Below are positions 8,802 to 19,099 of a stretch of DNA of 39,585 nt, piece by piece. A program made the position numbers and the translations under genes. The notes beneath the pieces were generated by a model that was given only the letters and a program-made list of their open reading frames with translations, searched no databases and was not told where the DNA came from. Numbering within the stretch: position 1 is the stretch's first letter; the number at the start of each line of letters is the position of its first letter. The stretch is from Achromobacter pulmonis (GTDB taxonomy: Bacteria; Pseudomonadota; Gammaproteobacteria; Burkholderiales; Burkholderiaceae_B), in the NCBI RefSeq assembly GCF_002885955.2, contig NZ_POQS01000001.1, positions 360,757 through 400,341 on the forward strand. Direction: 5' to 3'.

Positions 8802-8820
8802 ATGAAAATGAGAATAGCAC
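8802..8820 (-). promoter_or_regulatory. Fur-box-like site upstream of alcR
   Basis: In the 80-nt gap between alcE and alcR, the plus strand reads ATGAAAATGAGAATAGCAC. The core GAAAATGAGAAT matches 10 of the first 12 positions of the Fur consensus, while the right half is weak. The surrounding AT-rich patch stands out from ~67% GC neighbours. It would allow alcR to be expressed from its own iron-repressed promoter in addition to readthrough from the alcA promoter. Confidence 0.5.
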
Positions 8821-8839
8821 AGATTCGCATCCGCATTGT

Positions 8840-10006
8840 TCATGGGGCGGCGCAGTCTCCCAATGCATCGCCCATGATGCCGCGATACCAGTCGTGGAAG
8901 TGCTGCATGCCGTCCTCCATCGGGGATTGATACGGCCCGCTGTCGGACACGCCGCGGCGCAGCAGCGCCAGGCGGCCGGCGTCCATGCGCTCGCCGATTT
9001 CGTCGTCCTCGATCGCGGTTTCCATGTAGGCCGCGCGCTGCGCCTCGACGAAGGGGCGTTCGAACAGGGCGATTTCCTCGGGGTAGTAGAACTCGGCGAT
9101 GTTAAGGGTTTCTTGCGGCCCTTTCGGGTACAGGGTCGAGAGCACCAGCACGTGGGGGTAGAGCTCGATCATGTGGGTGGGAAAGTACGTCACCCAGATG
9201 GCGCCGAAGTCGGGCGCCGAGCCGCTCCGGTAGCGCATCAGCGTGTCGTGCCAGTCGCGGTAGACGTCGGAACCCGGTTTTTCCAGCGCGTCGTGCACGC
9301 CGACGCGCTGCAGGCTGTGCCAGTCGCCGAATTCCCAGGTCAGGTCCTCGCAGGTGACGAAGCGGCCCAGCCCGGGGTGAAACGGTCCGACGTGGTAGTC
9401 CTCGAGGTAGACCTCGATGAAGGTTTTCCAGTTGTAGTTGCACTGGTGCACCTCGACGTGGTCGAGCACGTAGTCGGAGAAATCGAATTCGGGACGACCG
9501 AACAGGCCGCCCAGGTCGCGCAGCGGATCGCGCGGGCCTTCGAACAGCAGGCCGTGGCAGTTCCTGAGCGGAAAGCGCGGCAGATTCAGGCACGGGGTGC
9601 TGGGGAACTGCGGCGCGCCGAGCAGATGGCCCTGGTCGTCGTAGGTCCAGCGGTGCAGCGGGCAGACGATGTTGCCGCCGGTGGCCGACAGGTTGCCTGC
9701 CGGGTTGCCGGGGCCGGTCACCGCGCCGGTTTCGCCGCCGAGGATCAGCGCCTGGCGGTGGCGGCAGACGTTGGACACCAGCTCCACGCCGCGCGCATTG
9801 CGCACCAGCACGCGGCCGCCTTCCTCGTGGGGCAGGCGGCGCCAGTCGCCCGGTTCGGGCACGCCTTTTTCGTGGCCCAGGTACGTGGCGCATTGCTTGA
9901 ATATGAGTTCCTGTTCGCGGGCGTACAGGGTCTGGTCGAAATAGGCCCGCACGTGCAGCGGGCTGACAGCCTGCTCTACGTGAGCGAGACGGCCGATATC
10001 GTTCAT
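8840..10006 (-). CDS. alcE: AlcE, Rieske-type oxygenase of alcaligin biosynthesis (putrescine C-hydroxylase)
   Basis: A 388-residue Rieske non-heme iron oxygenase. The [2Fe-2S] ligands are C81-x-H83 (NVCRHRQ) and C115-x2-H118 (VCPLHRW). The mononuclear iron motif is NWKTFIEVYLEDYHVGPFH, with H205 and H210 as likely ligands. From published work on Bordetella AlcE, its role is C-hydroxylation of putrescine, giving the hydroxyl groups on alcaligin. The ATG at 10006 is preferred over a far upstream in-frame start because AAGGAG sits 6 nt before it. The loop between the two Rieske ligand pairs is 31 residues, longer than the roughly 15-17 usual for ring-hydroxylating oxygenases. It lies 40 nt after alcD. 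Confidence 0.92.
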   Translation of the reverse strand: MNDIGRLAHVEQAVSPLHVRAYFDQTLYAREQELIFKQCATYLGHEKGVPEPGDWRRLPHEEGGRVLVRNARGVELVSNVCRHRQALILGGETGAVTGPGNPAGNLSATGGNIVCPLHRWTYDDQGHLLGAPQFPSTPCLNLPRFPLRNCHGLLFEGPRDPLRDLGGLFGRPEFDFSDYVLDHVEVHQCNYNWKTFIEVYLEDYHVGPFHPGLGRFVTCEDLTWEFGDWHSLQRVGVHDALEKPGSDVYRDWHDTLMRYRSGSAPDFGAIWVTYFPTHMIELYPHVLVLSTLYPKGPQETLNIAEFYYPEEIALFERPFVEAQRAAYMETAIEDDEIGERMDAGRLALLRRGVSDSGPYQSPMEDGMQHFHDWYRGIMGDALGDCAAP

Positions 10007-10046
10007 GTGCGACTCCTTGTGCCGTGCCGCCCGGGCCGCCGCGCCT

Positions 10047-10796
10047 TCAGGCGGCTTCGGCGTGCTCGGCGTCGATCCGGGCCATGCGGTCGGCAAGATC
10101 CAGTTTGGGGCAGGTGCTGCAGTAGTCGCCGTCGCGCTTGCGGAAGTCATGGCAGCAGACCTGCCGGTCGACGGCGATGCGCGGCAGCGATGCGCGTTCG
10201 TAGCTGAGGTAGCCGCTGCGTCCCTGCAGGCCGAGCAGGTCCAGCCACAGGCCGGCCTGGCGCTGGGCCCAGGCGTTGGCGCAGGCGCCGTGGTCGCGGC
10301 GCGCGGCCAGGAGGGCCTGCAGCACGCAATCGGCCTGCATGCTTTCGGCGGCGCGCGCGCTGATCCGCAGCGCGCGGCTCAGTTCGCCGTAGAAGCCGGC
10401 GCATAGCGTGCGCAGCTGCGCGGCGGCGGCACGGATGCGCTGGCATGGGTCGGCGCGCCAGGGGGCGTGGGGCGGCAGCGTATACCCGATGATGAATCCG
10501 TCGTCCGGCACCGGCAGGCTCATGCCGGACAGGTCCGGCACGATGGCGCTGCGGTGCGCCGCGATCACGCTCAGGTATACCGGCTGCCAGATCAGCAGCC
10601 CCCAGCAGCGCAGGGCCAGGTAGTGCGGGCCGGCCTCGGGATGCCGCTGGCGCCAGATGTCGCGCAAGCCCGCGATGGCCTGGGCGTTGTCGGCGCCCGG
10701 GCGGATGCCCGGGCCGCTGCCCGCCGCGACCTGGCCGGCCAGGCCGGGCACCAGGCGGGCGGTCAGCGCCAGCAGGTCTTCCAGTTCGCGGTTCAC
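10047..10796 (-). CDS. alcD: AlcD, FhuF-like [2Fe-2S] siderophore-iron reductase candidate
   Basis: A 249-residue protein in the alcD position. Its C-terminus carries C-C-x10-C-x2-C (C214, C215, C226, C229; VCCHDFRKRDGDYCSTCPK), the [2Fe-2S] ligand pattern of E. coli FhuF, a ferric siderophore reductase. The rest is a helical region with no other motif I recognise. The start is a GTG at 10796 that overlaps the alcC stop (GTGA); the longer in-frame form starting at 10955 would overlap alcC by over 160 nt and is unlikely. Bordetella AlcD has been described without a firm function. The motif supports cytosolic reduction of ferric alcaligin to release iron, which is an inference. Confidence 0.85.
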   Translation of the reverse strand: MNRELEDLLALTARLVPGLAGQVAAGSGPGIRPGADNAQAIAGLRDIWRQRHPEAGPHYLALRCWGLLIWQPVYLSVIAAHRSAIVPDLSGMSLPVPDDGFIIGYTLPPHAPWRADPCQRIRAAAAQLRTLCAGFYGELSRALRISARAAESMQADCVLQALLAARRDHGACANAWAQRQAGLWLDLLGLQGRSGYLSYERASLPRIAVDRQVCCHDFRKRDGDYCSTCPKLDLADRMARIDAEHAEAA

Positions 10797-12646
10797 GCAA
10801 GCGCCCGCGCGGCGTCGGCCGCTTCCTGGTCTAGCCACTGCGGCCGGTAGGGGGCGATCGGGTTGGGCAGGCGCGGCGCCATCTGGAAGCTGCCGATCGG
10901 GTCGGCCAGGTTGACCATCTGCAGATTGTTGGCCAGCTGCAGGCGATTCAGGCACGAATGGATCATGTCGGGGGCGTACAGGTCGTAGCGGCGGTATTTG
11001 TCGAGCCGCTGCGGATGCGCCTGCTGGTAGGCGGCGACGCGGCCGGCCACCAGTTTCCAGAACGCGTCCTCGTGCATCAGGCCGGTATCGGCCAGCACCT
11101 GCGAGAGGTGGCGGAAGTAGCCTTCGAACACGTCCACGAAGATGGTGAGCAGCTTGTACTCTTCGGGCACGTCGGCGGCCAGGCGGCGGGCGTTCTCGGG
11201 CAGCGCGGCCTGCGGGTCGAGGATGGACGATTCCTCGGCGATGTCTTTCATGAAGGCGCGCACCGGCACGTGGTCTTCGACCACCAGGATCACGTTTTCG
11301 CCATGCGGCATGAAGACCAGGTCATGGGCGTAGAAGCAATGCACCAGCGGCGTGAGATAGGCGTCCACGTAGCGTTCGAGCCAGGCGCCGGTGTTCAGGC
11401 CCGAGGCGCGGATCAGCGCGGGCAGCAGCGCTCCGCCTTGCGGGTCGACGTGCAGCAGCGCGGCCATGGTCATGAGGCGCTGGCCGGGACCGATCAGCGC
11501 GACGGGGTTTTCGCGCCACAGCGCCGAGAACATCTTCTTGTAGGGCGTGTCGACCGAGATCGCGGCTTCGTAGTAGTAGTTGCGAAAGCCCAGCGAGGCC
11601 GCTTCGCGCAGGATGGTGAAACCGTTTTCGCGCAGCCAGGGATCGGACGCGATCAGCCCGTGTATGTACTCGTTGATGGCCGGGGTGCCGGACATGTAGT
11701 AGGGCGACAGCCCGCGCATGAAGCCCATGTTCAGGATGGACAGCGAGGTCTTGACGTAATGCTTGCCGGGCTGGGAGATGTTGAAGAAGGTGCGGATCGA
11801 TTGCTGCGCCAGGTAGTCGTCGTCGCCGTAGCCGAGGCAGACGATCTTGCGCGCGGCCACGTAGGGCGCGAAGGCCAGCGACAGCTTGTTGAACCACTGC
11901 CAGGGATGCGCGGGCATGATGTAGTAGTCGGCCGGGTCCAGGCCCATGTCGCGCAGCGTGTCGCGATGGCGGGCCAGGACGGCGGCGCCCAGTTCGTCGC
12001 GCAGCAGGCTGTCGTGGTCCATGGTGGACAGGCACGCGAAATGGGCGTTGTCCTTGTGCACCGCCAGCCACAGCAGCCGGATCGGGCTGGCGCATTCCGG
12101 GGCGTAGGCGTGGTAGTCCTCGGCGTCGAAGCCCAGCCGGCCATTATTGGCGACGAAGCTGGGATGGCCTTCGATCATGGCGGTTTCGATGGTCTGGTAG
12201 TCGGCCAGCGCCAGCTCGGCAGCGGGCAGCGCATCGCGGGTGTGTTTGTAGGCGCTGCCGTGCAGCGTGCTGGTGATTTCGTCCAGGTAGATGGGCAGGC
12301 GGTCTTCGGGCAGGCCCAGCTTGTCGCGGATTTCGATCACGAATTGCAGCGCGTCCAGCGGCGCGGGCGTGCCGGCGACGGTCTTGGAGATGGACTCGGG
12401 CGGGATGCGCCAGTGGCGCATGGCCATCATCTGGGCGTCGAAATGGTAGACGGCGTGGCCGTCGGCCAGCGCCAGCCGGTAGCGGTCGAAGCCGGGGGCC
12501 TCGGCCGGGCCCAGGCGCTCGGGTTCCAGCAGCCATTCGTGGGCGTATTCGGAGATGGCTTTCCTGAGTAGCAGGCGGTTGACCTTCTGCCAGACGTCGG
12601 GGGCGAGGTGGTCGGCGATCCGGGCGGGATGGGGCTGGGTGCTCAT
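10793..12646 (-). CDS. alcC: AlcC, NIS synthetase (IucA/IucC family) for alcaligin assembly
   Basis: A 617-residue NRPS-independent siderophore synthetase. Recognisable family segments are EGHPSFVANNGRLGFDAEDY (around residue 160), the PAHPWQWFNK motif, a KTSLSILNMGFMRGLSPYY stretch and the MPHGENVILVVEDHVPVR motif near the active site. The C-terminal ~150 residues form the thumb-like domain shared with IucC. It uses ATP to activate the succinyl carboxylate of N-hydroxy-N-succinyl-2-hydroxyputrescine, dimerises it and closes the alcaligin macrocycle. The ATG at 12646 overlaps the alcB stop (ATGA), and its stop overlaps the alcD GTG, so alcB, alcC and alcD are tightly coupled. Confidence 0.95.
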   Translation of the reverse strand: MSTQPHPARIADHLAPDVWQKVNRLLLRKAISEYAHEWLLEPERLGPAEAPGFDRYRLALADGHAVYHFDAQMMAMRHWRIPPESISKTVAGTPAPLDALQFVIEIRDKLGLPEDRLPIYLDEITSTLHGSAYKHTRDALPAAELALADYQTIETAMIEGHPSFVANNGRLGFDAEDYHAYAPECASPIRLLWLAVHKDNAHFACLSTMDHDSLLRDELGAAVLARHRDTLRDMGLDPADYYIMPAHPWQWFNKLSLAFAPYVAARKIVCLGYGDDDYLAQQSIRTFFNISQPGKHYVKTSLSILNMGFMRGLSPYYMSGTPAINEYIHGLIASDPWLRENGFTILREAASLGFRNYYYEAAISVDTPYKKMFSALWRENPVALIGPGQRLMTMAALLHVDPQGGALLPALIRASGLNTGAWLERYVDAYLTPLVHCFYAHDLVFMPHGENVILVVEDHVPVRAFMKDIAEESSILDPQAALPENARRLAADVPEEYKLLTIFVDVFEGYFRHLSQVLADTGLMHEDAFWKLVAGRVAAYQQAHPQRLDKYRRYDLYAPDMIHSCLNRLQLANNLQMVNLADPIGSFQMAPRLPNPIAPYRPQWLDQEAADAARALA

Positions 12647-13248
12647 AGGGACGACTCCTGGAGTTGGGCCTGTTCAAACTGCCGCCGGGTGCAGAAGGCG
12701 ATGCTGGCGGTCTTTTCGCGAAAGCGCGCCTGGCCGGCGTAGGTAAAACCCATGGCCAGGTTGAGCGCATGGATCTTGATGTTGTTGCTGTCAGGCTCGA
12801 CCACCACGCGCCGGGCGTGCAGCCGGTCGAACAGAAAGCGCATGACGAAGGCGAATACCCGGCGGCTGAAGTGAGGGATGCGCACCTCGGGCGGTCCGAT
12901 GAAGATGTGCATGCCCAGGTCGCCGTGGCATACGGGATAGTGCTCGCCGACCTGGTCGTGGGCGGGGTCGTAGCACTCCAGCAGGAAGGCCGGGCGGTCC
13001 TGGTAGCTGCCGAGCCAGGCGGCGGCGTGGCCGCTGTCGGCCAGCGCTTCGTAGAATTCGCGCACCTGCGCCTCGGTGTGCTCCTGCATGGACCAGAAAC
13101 GGGCGTAGTCCATCGAGAACCACTGGCGCAGCAGGGCGGCGTCGGCGGCCGGGTCCAGCGGGCGCAGCGCCAGGCCGGCGCCGTCGTCATAGCGGTTGCG
13201 CGCCTGGCGGTCGATGGCGCTGAGGAAGGTGGCGGTCATGATCATCAT
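12643..13248 (-). CDS. alcB: AlcB, GNAT-type acyltransferase of alcaligin biosynthesis
   Basis: A 201-residue acyltransferase of the siderophore-biosynthesis GNAT group (RhbD/IucB-like). It has MDYARFWSMQ near the start, HIFIGPP in the central strand, an F-A-F-V-M-R-F-L-F-D region and the C-terminal NNIKIHALNLAMGFTYAGQA block that lines the acyl-CoA pocket. In alcaligin synthesis it should transfer succinyl from succinyl-CoA to the hydroxylated amine made by AlcA. The start is placed at the first of three closely spaced ATGs because AAGGAG lies about 6 nt upstream. It follows alcA after 22 nt and overlaps alcC by 4 nt. Confidence 0.93.
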   Translation of the reverse strand: MMIMTATFLSAIDRQARNRYDDGAGLALRPLDPAADAALLRQWFSMDYARFWSMQEHTEAQVREFYEALADSGHAAAWLGSYQDRPAFLLECYDPAHDQVGEHYPVCHGDLGMHIFIGPPEVRIPHFSRRVFAFVMRFLFDRLHARRVVVEPDSNNIKIHALNLAMGFTYAGQARFREKTASIAFCTRRQFEQAQLQESSL

Positions 13249-13270
13249 CGCGGCTCCTTGCGGACTCGGG

Positions 13271-14638
13271 TCAGACCGAGGCCGCCCGGTGCCCGTCGAG
13301 CAGCGGCATCGGGTCGAGCGCCGCCACGCGGTGGCGCAGCATGCCGCCGGCAGGCGGACGGAAGTCCTGCAGCGCGGTGCGGGGCTCGATGGCGTAGTGC
13401 TCGTGGCCGGTGAGGTCGCGCAGGATCTGCGAGTTGCGGTAGCAGCAGAAGCCCAGGTCGGGATTGGTGACGCCGTGGCTGAGCAGGCCGCTGTTCTGCA
13501 CGAAGATTTCGTTGCCGCCGTGGTCGATGGTGTAGTTGCGCGCGACGCGGTAGCCGCCGTGTTCGGTCCAGGCGATGCGGTCGTGGATGGGGTTGACGCA
13601 CGCGGGGATGCTGCGCGCGTAGCCGGTGGCCAGCACCAGCCCGTCGGTGGCGTGCGAGAACGGCTGCGCGGTATCGACGTGGCGGAATTCCAGCTGGTAG
13701 CGCTCGGCGGATCGGTCGTAGCGGCTGGCGCGCAGTTCCGCGTTGGTGAGCAGCGTGTAGCGGCGGTCGCCGTTGTGGATTTTTTCGTCGAGCAGGTCGT
13801 AGATCTGGTTGATGAGTGAGGCGTTGATGCCCTTATACAGGCTGCTTTGCTCGGCCAGGATCTGCCGCCGGCGGGCTTCGGGCAGGTCGTGGAAGTAGTC
13901 GGTGTAGTCCGGCGAGATCAGTTCCAGCGTGAGCTTGGTGTTTTCCATCTGGAAGAAGCGCGGCGAGCGCGTGATCCAGGCCAGGCTGTAGCCGTGCGCG
14001 TCGCTGTCGCGCAGCAGGTCGTGGAAGACCTCGGCGGCGCTCTGGCCGCTGCCGATCACCGTGATGGAATCCCGGCGTTGCAGCGCGGGCTTGTGGCGCA
14101 GATAGTCGGCGCTGTGGATGTAGGGCGCCTCGCGCCGGTCGCAGCACGCCGGCAGTGCCGGCTGCGAGCCCAGCCCCAGCACCAGCTTGCGGCAGCGGAA
14201 CATGAAGCGTTCGCCGGTGGCGCTGTGCTGGCCGGTGACGAGATAGGTGTTCGTCGCGGGATCGTGCAGGACGCTTTGCACGTCGCTGTTGAAGCGCAGG
14301 TTGGGCAGGCGGGCGGCCACCCATTTGCAATAGCGGTTGTACTCGGCGCGCGTCAGGTAGTGGTTTTCGCGCATGTAGTACGAGTAGATGCGGCCGGTCT
14401 GCTTGCAGTAGTTGAGATAGCTGTATTCGCTGCGCGGATCGGCCAGGCTGACGAGGTCCGCCAGAAACGGATTCTGCAACGTGGAGGCCTCGATCAGCAG
14501 GCCGGGATGCCAGTCGAAGCCCGGCTTTTTGTCGAGGAACAGGGCGCGCACGCCGGGCAGCGGAGCAGACAGGCAGGCCAGGCTGAGATTGAACGGGCCT
14601 AGGCCGATGGCGACGAAGTCATAGAGTTCACGGGTCAT
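13271..14638 (-). CDS. alcA: AlcA, flavin-dependent amine N-monooxygenase, first alcaligin gene
   Basis: A 455-residue siderophore N-hydroxylase related to IucD and PvdA. The FAD site is AIGLGPFNLSLA (residues 10-21), with DWHPGLLIEASTLQ downstream. The NADPH site is VIGSGQSAAEVFHDLL, and the LATGY signature appears in the C-terminal third. In Bordetella it N-hydroxylates putrescine or 2-hydroxyputrescine, creating the hydroxamate nitrogen. The ATG at 14638 is preceded by GAGGTGG at a good distance; the 21-residue upstream extension lacks homology-like sequence. It is the promoter-proximal gene of the alcABCDE operon, about 180 nt downstream of a Fur-box-like site. Confidence 0.95.
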   Translation of the reverse strand: MTRELYDFVAIGLGPFNLSLACLSAPLPGVRALFLDKKPGFDWHPGLLIEASTLQNPFLADLVSLADPRSEYSYLNYCKQTGRIYSYYMRENHYLTRAEYNRYCKWVAARLPNLRFNSDVQSVLHDPATNTYLVTGQHSATGERFMFRCRKLVLGLGSQPALPACCDRREAPYIHSADYLRHKPALQRRDSITVIGSGQSAAEVFHDLLRDSDAHGYSLAWITRSPRFFQMENTKLTLELISPDYTDYFHDLPEARRRQILAEQSSLYKGINASLINQIYDLLDEKIHNGDRRYTLLTNAELRASRYDRSAERYQLEFRHVDTAQPFSHATDGLVLATGYARSIPACVNPIHDRIAWTEHGGYRVARNYTIDHGGNEIFVQNSGLLSHGVTNPDLGFCCYRNSQILRDLTGHEHYAIEPRTALQDFRPPAGGMLRHRVAALDPMPLLDGHRAASV

Positions 14639-14818
14639 GTTGGTGCCACCTCTGGGTCTGTGATTCACGGGCGGCGTTCTGCAACGAGCGCCGCGGGACA
14701 AGGCCGGGCGCGGCGTCTAATCGGTGGGAACGGGGCGCGGCTGGCGGGGTTGCCGGCCTGTCCACCGCATCGGCGAAGGATTGTCTGCACCGCTGTTGCA
14801 CGACTCAAGCATCTGCAT

Positions 14819-14837
14819 GGGTATGATTCGCATTTGC
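14819..14837 (-). promoter_or_regulatory. Fur-box-like site upstream of alcA
   Basis: On the minus strand the 19-mer GCAAATGCGAATCATACCC matches the Fur consensus at 12 of 19 positions, including the central GAATCAT. It sits in the AT-rich part of the alcA upstream region, where iron repression of the Bordetella alc operon is known to act. Its distance from the alcA ATG (about 180 nt) implies a long untranslated leader. Confidence 0.65.
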
Positions 14838-14884
14838 AATATATGTACTCTAGCAAATCGTTTTTTGCAGCGTTGGATTGCAAA
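14833..14884. repeat. Repeated TTTGCA motifs, candidate AlcR binding sites
   Basis: The hexamer TTTGCA occurs at 14833-14838 and again at 14864-14869, 31 nt apart (about three helical turns). Its complement TGCAAA occurs at 14879-14884, so the last two form a perfect inverted repeat with a 9-nt spacer. A second dyad pairs ATTTGC (14832-14837) with GCAAAT (14853-14858). They lie just upstream of the Fur-like site relative to alcA, where an AraC-type activator would bind. Assignment to AlcR is inference. Confidence 0.45.
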
Positions 14885-14956
14885 GAACACATAGGCGGCA
14901 TCCATATGCAGGGTGGCGAAACGCATAGGGCCGTGTCACGGGTTATGCTTGCCGCC

Positions 14957-15571
14957 ATGTCAGACGAAGCTCCCTTGCTCAGGCTGCGCGGCCTCTACAG
15001 CCGCCGCCTGGCGCCCGTCAGCCTGGATCTCGCGGCGGGCGAATGCGCCGCCGTGCTCGGCCCTTCGGGGGCCGGAAAATCATTGCTGTTGCGGCAGATC
15101 GCCGATCTGGACCCGGGCCACGGCGAGGCCGAGCTGGGCGGGCGGCGCCGTTCGGGCATGCGTGGCCATGAATGGCGCCGGCAGGTCATGTACTGCCAGG
15201 CCGAGGCGGGCTGGTGGGAAGACCGCGTGGCGCCGCATTTCAAGGACCGCGCCCGCGCCGTCGCGATCATGGGCCGGCTTGGCCTGTCCGAGGACAAGCT
15301 GGATGCGCTGGTCAACGAGTTGTCCAGCGGCGAACGCCAGCGCCTAGGATTGGTGCGCGCGCTGGCGCTGGACCCGCGCGTGCTGCTGCTGGACGAGCCG
15401 ACCGCTGCGCTGGACCAGGCCGCTACCGGACGGGTGGAAGAGGAGCTGCGGCGCTACCTGGACGGCGGTGCGGCGATCCTGATGGTCACGCACAGCGCCG
15501 AGCAGGCGCGTCGCATGGCGCGCCGCGCCTGGCGCATGGAGCAGGGGAGGCTGGAGGCGCTATGGACGTGA
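14957..15571 (+). CDS. fetA: FetA-type ABC ATPase (metal/iron exporter)
   Basis: A compact 204-residue ABC ATPase resembling E. coli FetA (YbbL). It has Walker A GPSGAGKS (35-42), Q81 in MYCQAEAGWW, signature LSSGERQ (122-128), Walker B LLLDEP (143-148) and H179 in VTHS. With FetB it is known in E. coli to enhance iron export and protect against iron-dependent oxidative stress. The ATG at 14957 puts the first beta-strand near residue 7 as in homologues. Two in-frame upstream ATGs (14945 and 14906) remain possible, the latter with AGGCGG about 9 nt before it. The stop overlaps the start of fetB by 10 nt. Confidence 0.85.
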   Translation: MSDEAPLLRLRGLYSRRLAPVSLDLAAGECAAVLGPSGAGKSLLLRQIADLDPGHGEAELGGRRRSGMRGHEWRRQVMYCQAEAGWWEDRVAPHFKDRARAVAIMGRLGLSEDKLDALVNELSSGERQRLGLVRALALDPRVLLLDEPTAALDQAATGRVEEELRRYLDGGAAILMVTHSAEQARRMARRAWRMEQGRLEALWT

Positions 15572-16356
15572 TCAAACTGGATACGCTGGATCTGGTCGTC
15601 GCGTCGCTGCTGGTGGTGTTGAGCGCCGGGATCTCGTTCGCGCTGCGCGTGAACGTGCAGCGGCAGCTGTTGTGGGCGGCGCTGCGCACGGTGGTGCAGC
15701 TGCTGCTGGTCGGCCATATTCTGCGCATCGTGTTTGCGCATGCGGCGCCCTGGCTGACCGCGCTGGTGGTGGCGGTGATGATGGCGCTGGCGGCGCGCGA
15801 GGTGGCCGCGCGCCCCAAGGCCCGGCTGGTCGGGCATGGCAACGGCTGGGTGGGCGCGGCGGCGGTGGCGGCGACGACCCTCATCACCGTGATGTTCATC
15901 CTCAACACCGCGCTGCACCCGGAGCCCTGGTACGACCCGCGCTATGCGATCGCGCTGATCGGCATCGTGCTGGGCAGCGTGCTCAACGCCGCCAGCCTGG
16001 CGCTGGATGGAATGCTGTCGGGCGTGCGGCGCGAAAAGCAGGCGATCGAGGCCCGGCTGTCGCTGGGCGCGCCGGCGCGCCAGGCCTTCTCGGCGCTGCT
16101 GCGCGAATCGGTGCGGCGCGGCATCGTGCCCAGCATCAACCAGATGTCGGCGGCGGGCATTATCACGCTGCCGGGCATCATGACCGGCCAGATCATCGCC
16201 GGCATGGACCCGATAGAGGCCGCGAAGTACCAGATCCTGCTGATGTTCCTGCTGTGCGGCGCCAGCGGCATGGCCGCCATGGGCGCGGCGTATGGAGCCA
16301 TGCGGCGTCTTACGGACGAGCGCGGACGGCTGCGGCTGGATCGGCTGCAGGCCTGA
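15562..16356 (+). CDS. fetB: FetB-type membrane subunit of metal/iron exporter (UPF0014)
   Basis: A 264-residue inner-membrane protein of the UPF0014/YbbM family. Hydrophobic helices run through most of the length, and the family signature is near the C-terminus: VPSINQMSAAGIITLPGIMT followed by G-Q-I-I-A-G-M-D-P. The segment KQAIEARLSLGA upstream of it is the cytoplasmic coupling region. It pairs with the overlapping FetA-type ATPase as an exporter for iron or other metals. Placed back to back with the alcaligin genes, it would complement siderophore uptake by removing excess iron; the link is contextual. A strong bidirectional terminator lies just after the stop. Confidence 0.88.
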   Translation: MDVIKLDTLDLVVASLLVVLSAGISFALRVNVQRQLLWAALRTVVQLLLVGHILRIVFAHAAPWLTALVVAVMMALAAREVAARPKARLVGHGNGWVGAAAVAATTLITVMFILNTALHPEPWYDPRYAIALIGIVLGSVLNAASLALDGMLSGVRREKQAIEARLSLGAPARQAFSALLRESVRRGIVPSINQMSAAGIITLPGIMTGQIIAGMDPIEAAKYQILLMFLLCGASGMAAMGAAYGAMRRLTDERGRLRLDRLQA

Positions 16357-16362
16357 GGCGCG

Positions 16363-16402
16363 AAAAAAAAACCGGCAGCCCCGCAAGGCTGCCGGTTTTT
16401 TT
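16363..16402. terminator. Bidirectional rho-independent terminator between fetB and icd
   Basis: Perfect 10-bp stem ACCGGCAGCC (16371-16380) with GGCTGCCGGT (16387-16396) around a 6-nt loop. It is flanked by an A-run on the left and a T-run on the right, so it can end transcription of both convergent genes. Confidence 0.95.
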
Positions 16403-16419
16403 GCGTCGCGTCGCGCCGT

Positions 16420-19036
<2,617 letters not shown>

Positions 19037-19099
19037 ATGAATTTCCGCGCCGTTCGCATTTCGCTGATTATTACCATCATTCCTGGAATGGTGGGTTAG
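19037..19099 (+). CDS. Isoleucine-rich leader peptide of ilvA attenuator
   Basis: A 20-codon reading frame with its own GGAGG ribosome-binding site 12 nt upstream. The run I-S-L-I-I-T-I-I at codons 8-15 gives five isoleucines in 20 residues, using ATT and ATC codons. It ends in TAG at 19097, 25 nt before a rho-independent terminator stem, and ilvA starts 96 nt further on. This is the arrangement of amino acid biosynthetic attenuators such as ilvGMEDA. Ribosome stalling at the Ile codons when charged isoleucyl-tRNA is low should favour readthrough into ilvA. It is too short to be reported by ordinary gene callers. Confidence 0.85.
   Translation: MNFRAVRISLIITIIPGMVG

Larger units (their letters stand above)
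14639..14956. other. Divergent intergenic region between alcA and fetA
   Basis: This 318-nt gap holds the control region of the alcaligin operon. The half nearest alcA is GC-rich and would be a transcribed leader of about 150 nt. The half from about 14818 to 14890 is AT-rich and carries the Fur-like site and repeated TTTGCA hexamers. A 33-codon reading frame on the minus strand from 14818 sits inside the leader; nothing supports it as a gene. No clear promoter could be assigned for the plus-strand fetA gene. Confidence 0.6.

Noticed and set aside
10958..12571. 537-codon open frame opposite alcC
   Set aside because: His/Val/Gln/Gly-rich composition with no recognisable domain, exactly mirroring alcC codon structure.
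14717..14926. Minus-strand frames in the alcA leader that could encode a leader peptide or small protein
   Set aside because: They cross the AT-rich promoter and Fur-like site, have no clear ribosome-binding site or amino acid bias, and no terminator structure follows, unlike the ilvA leader.
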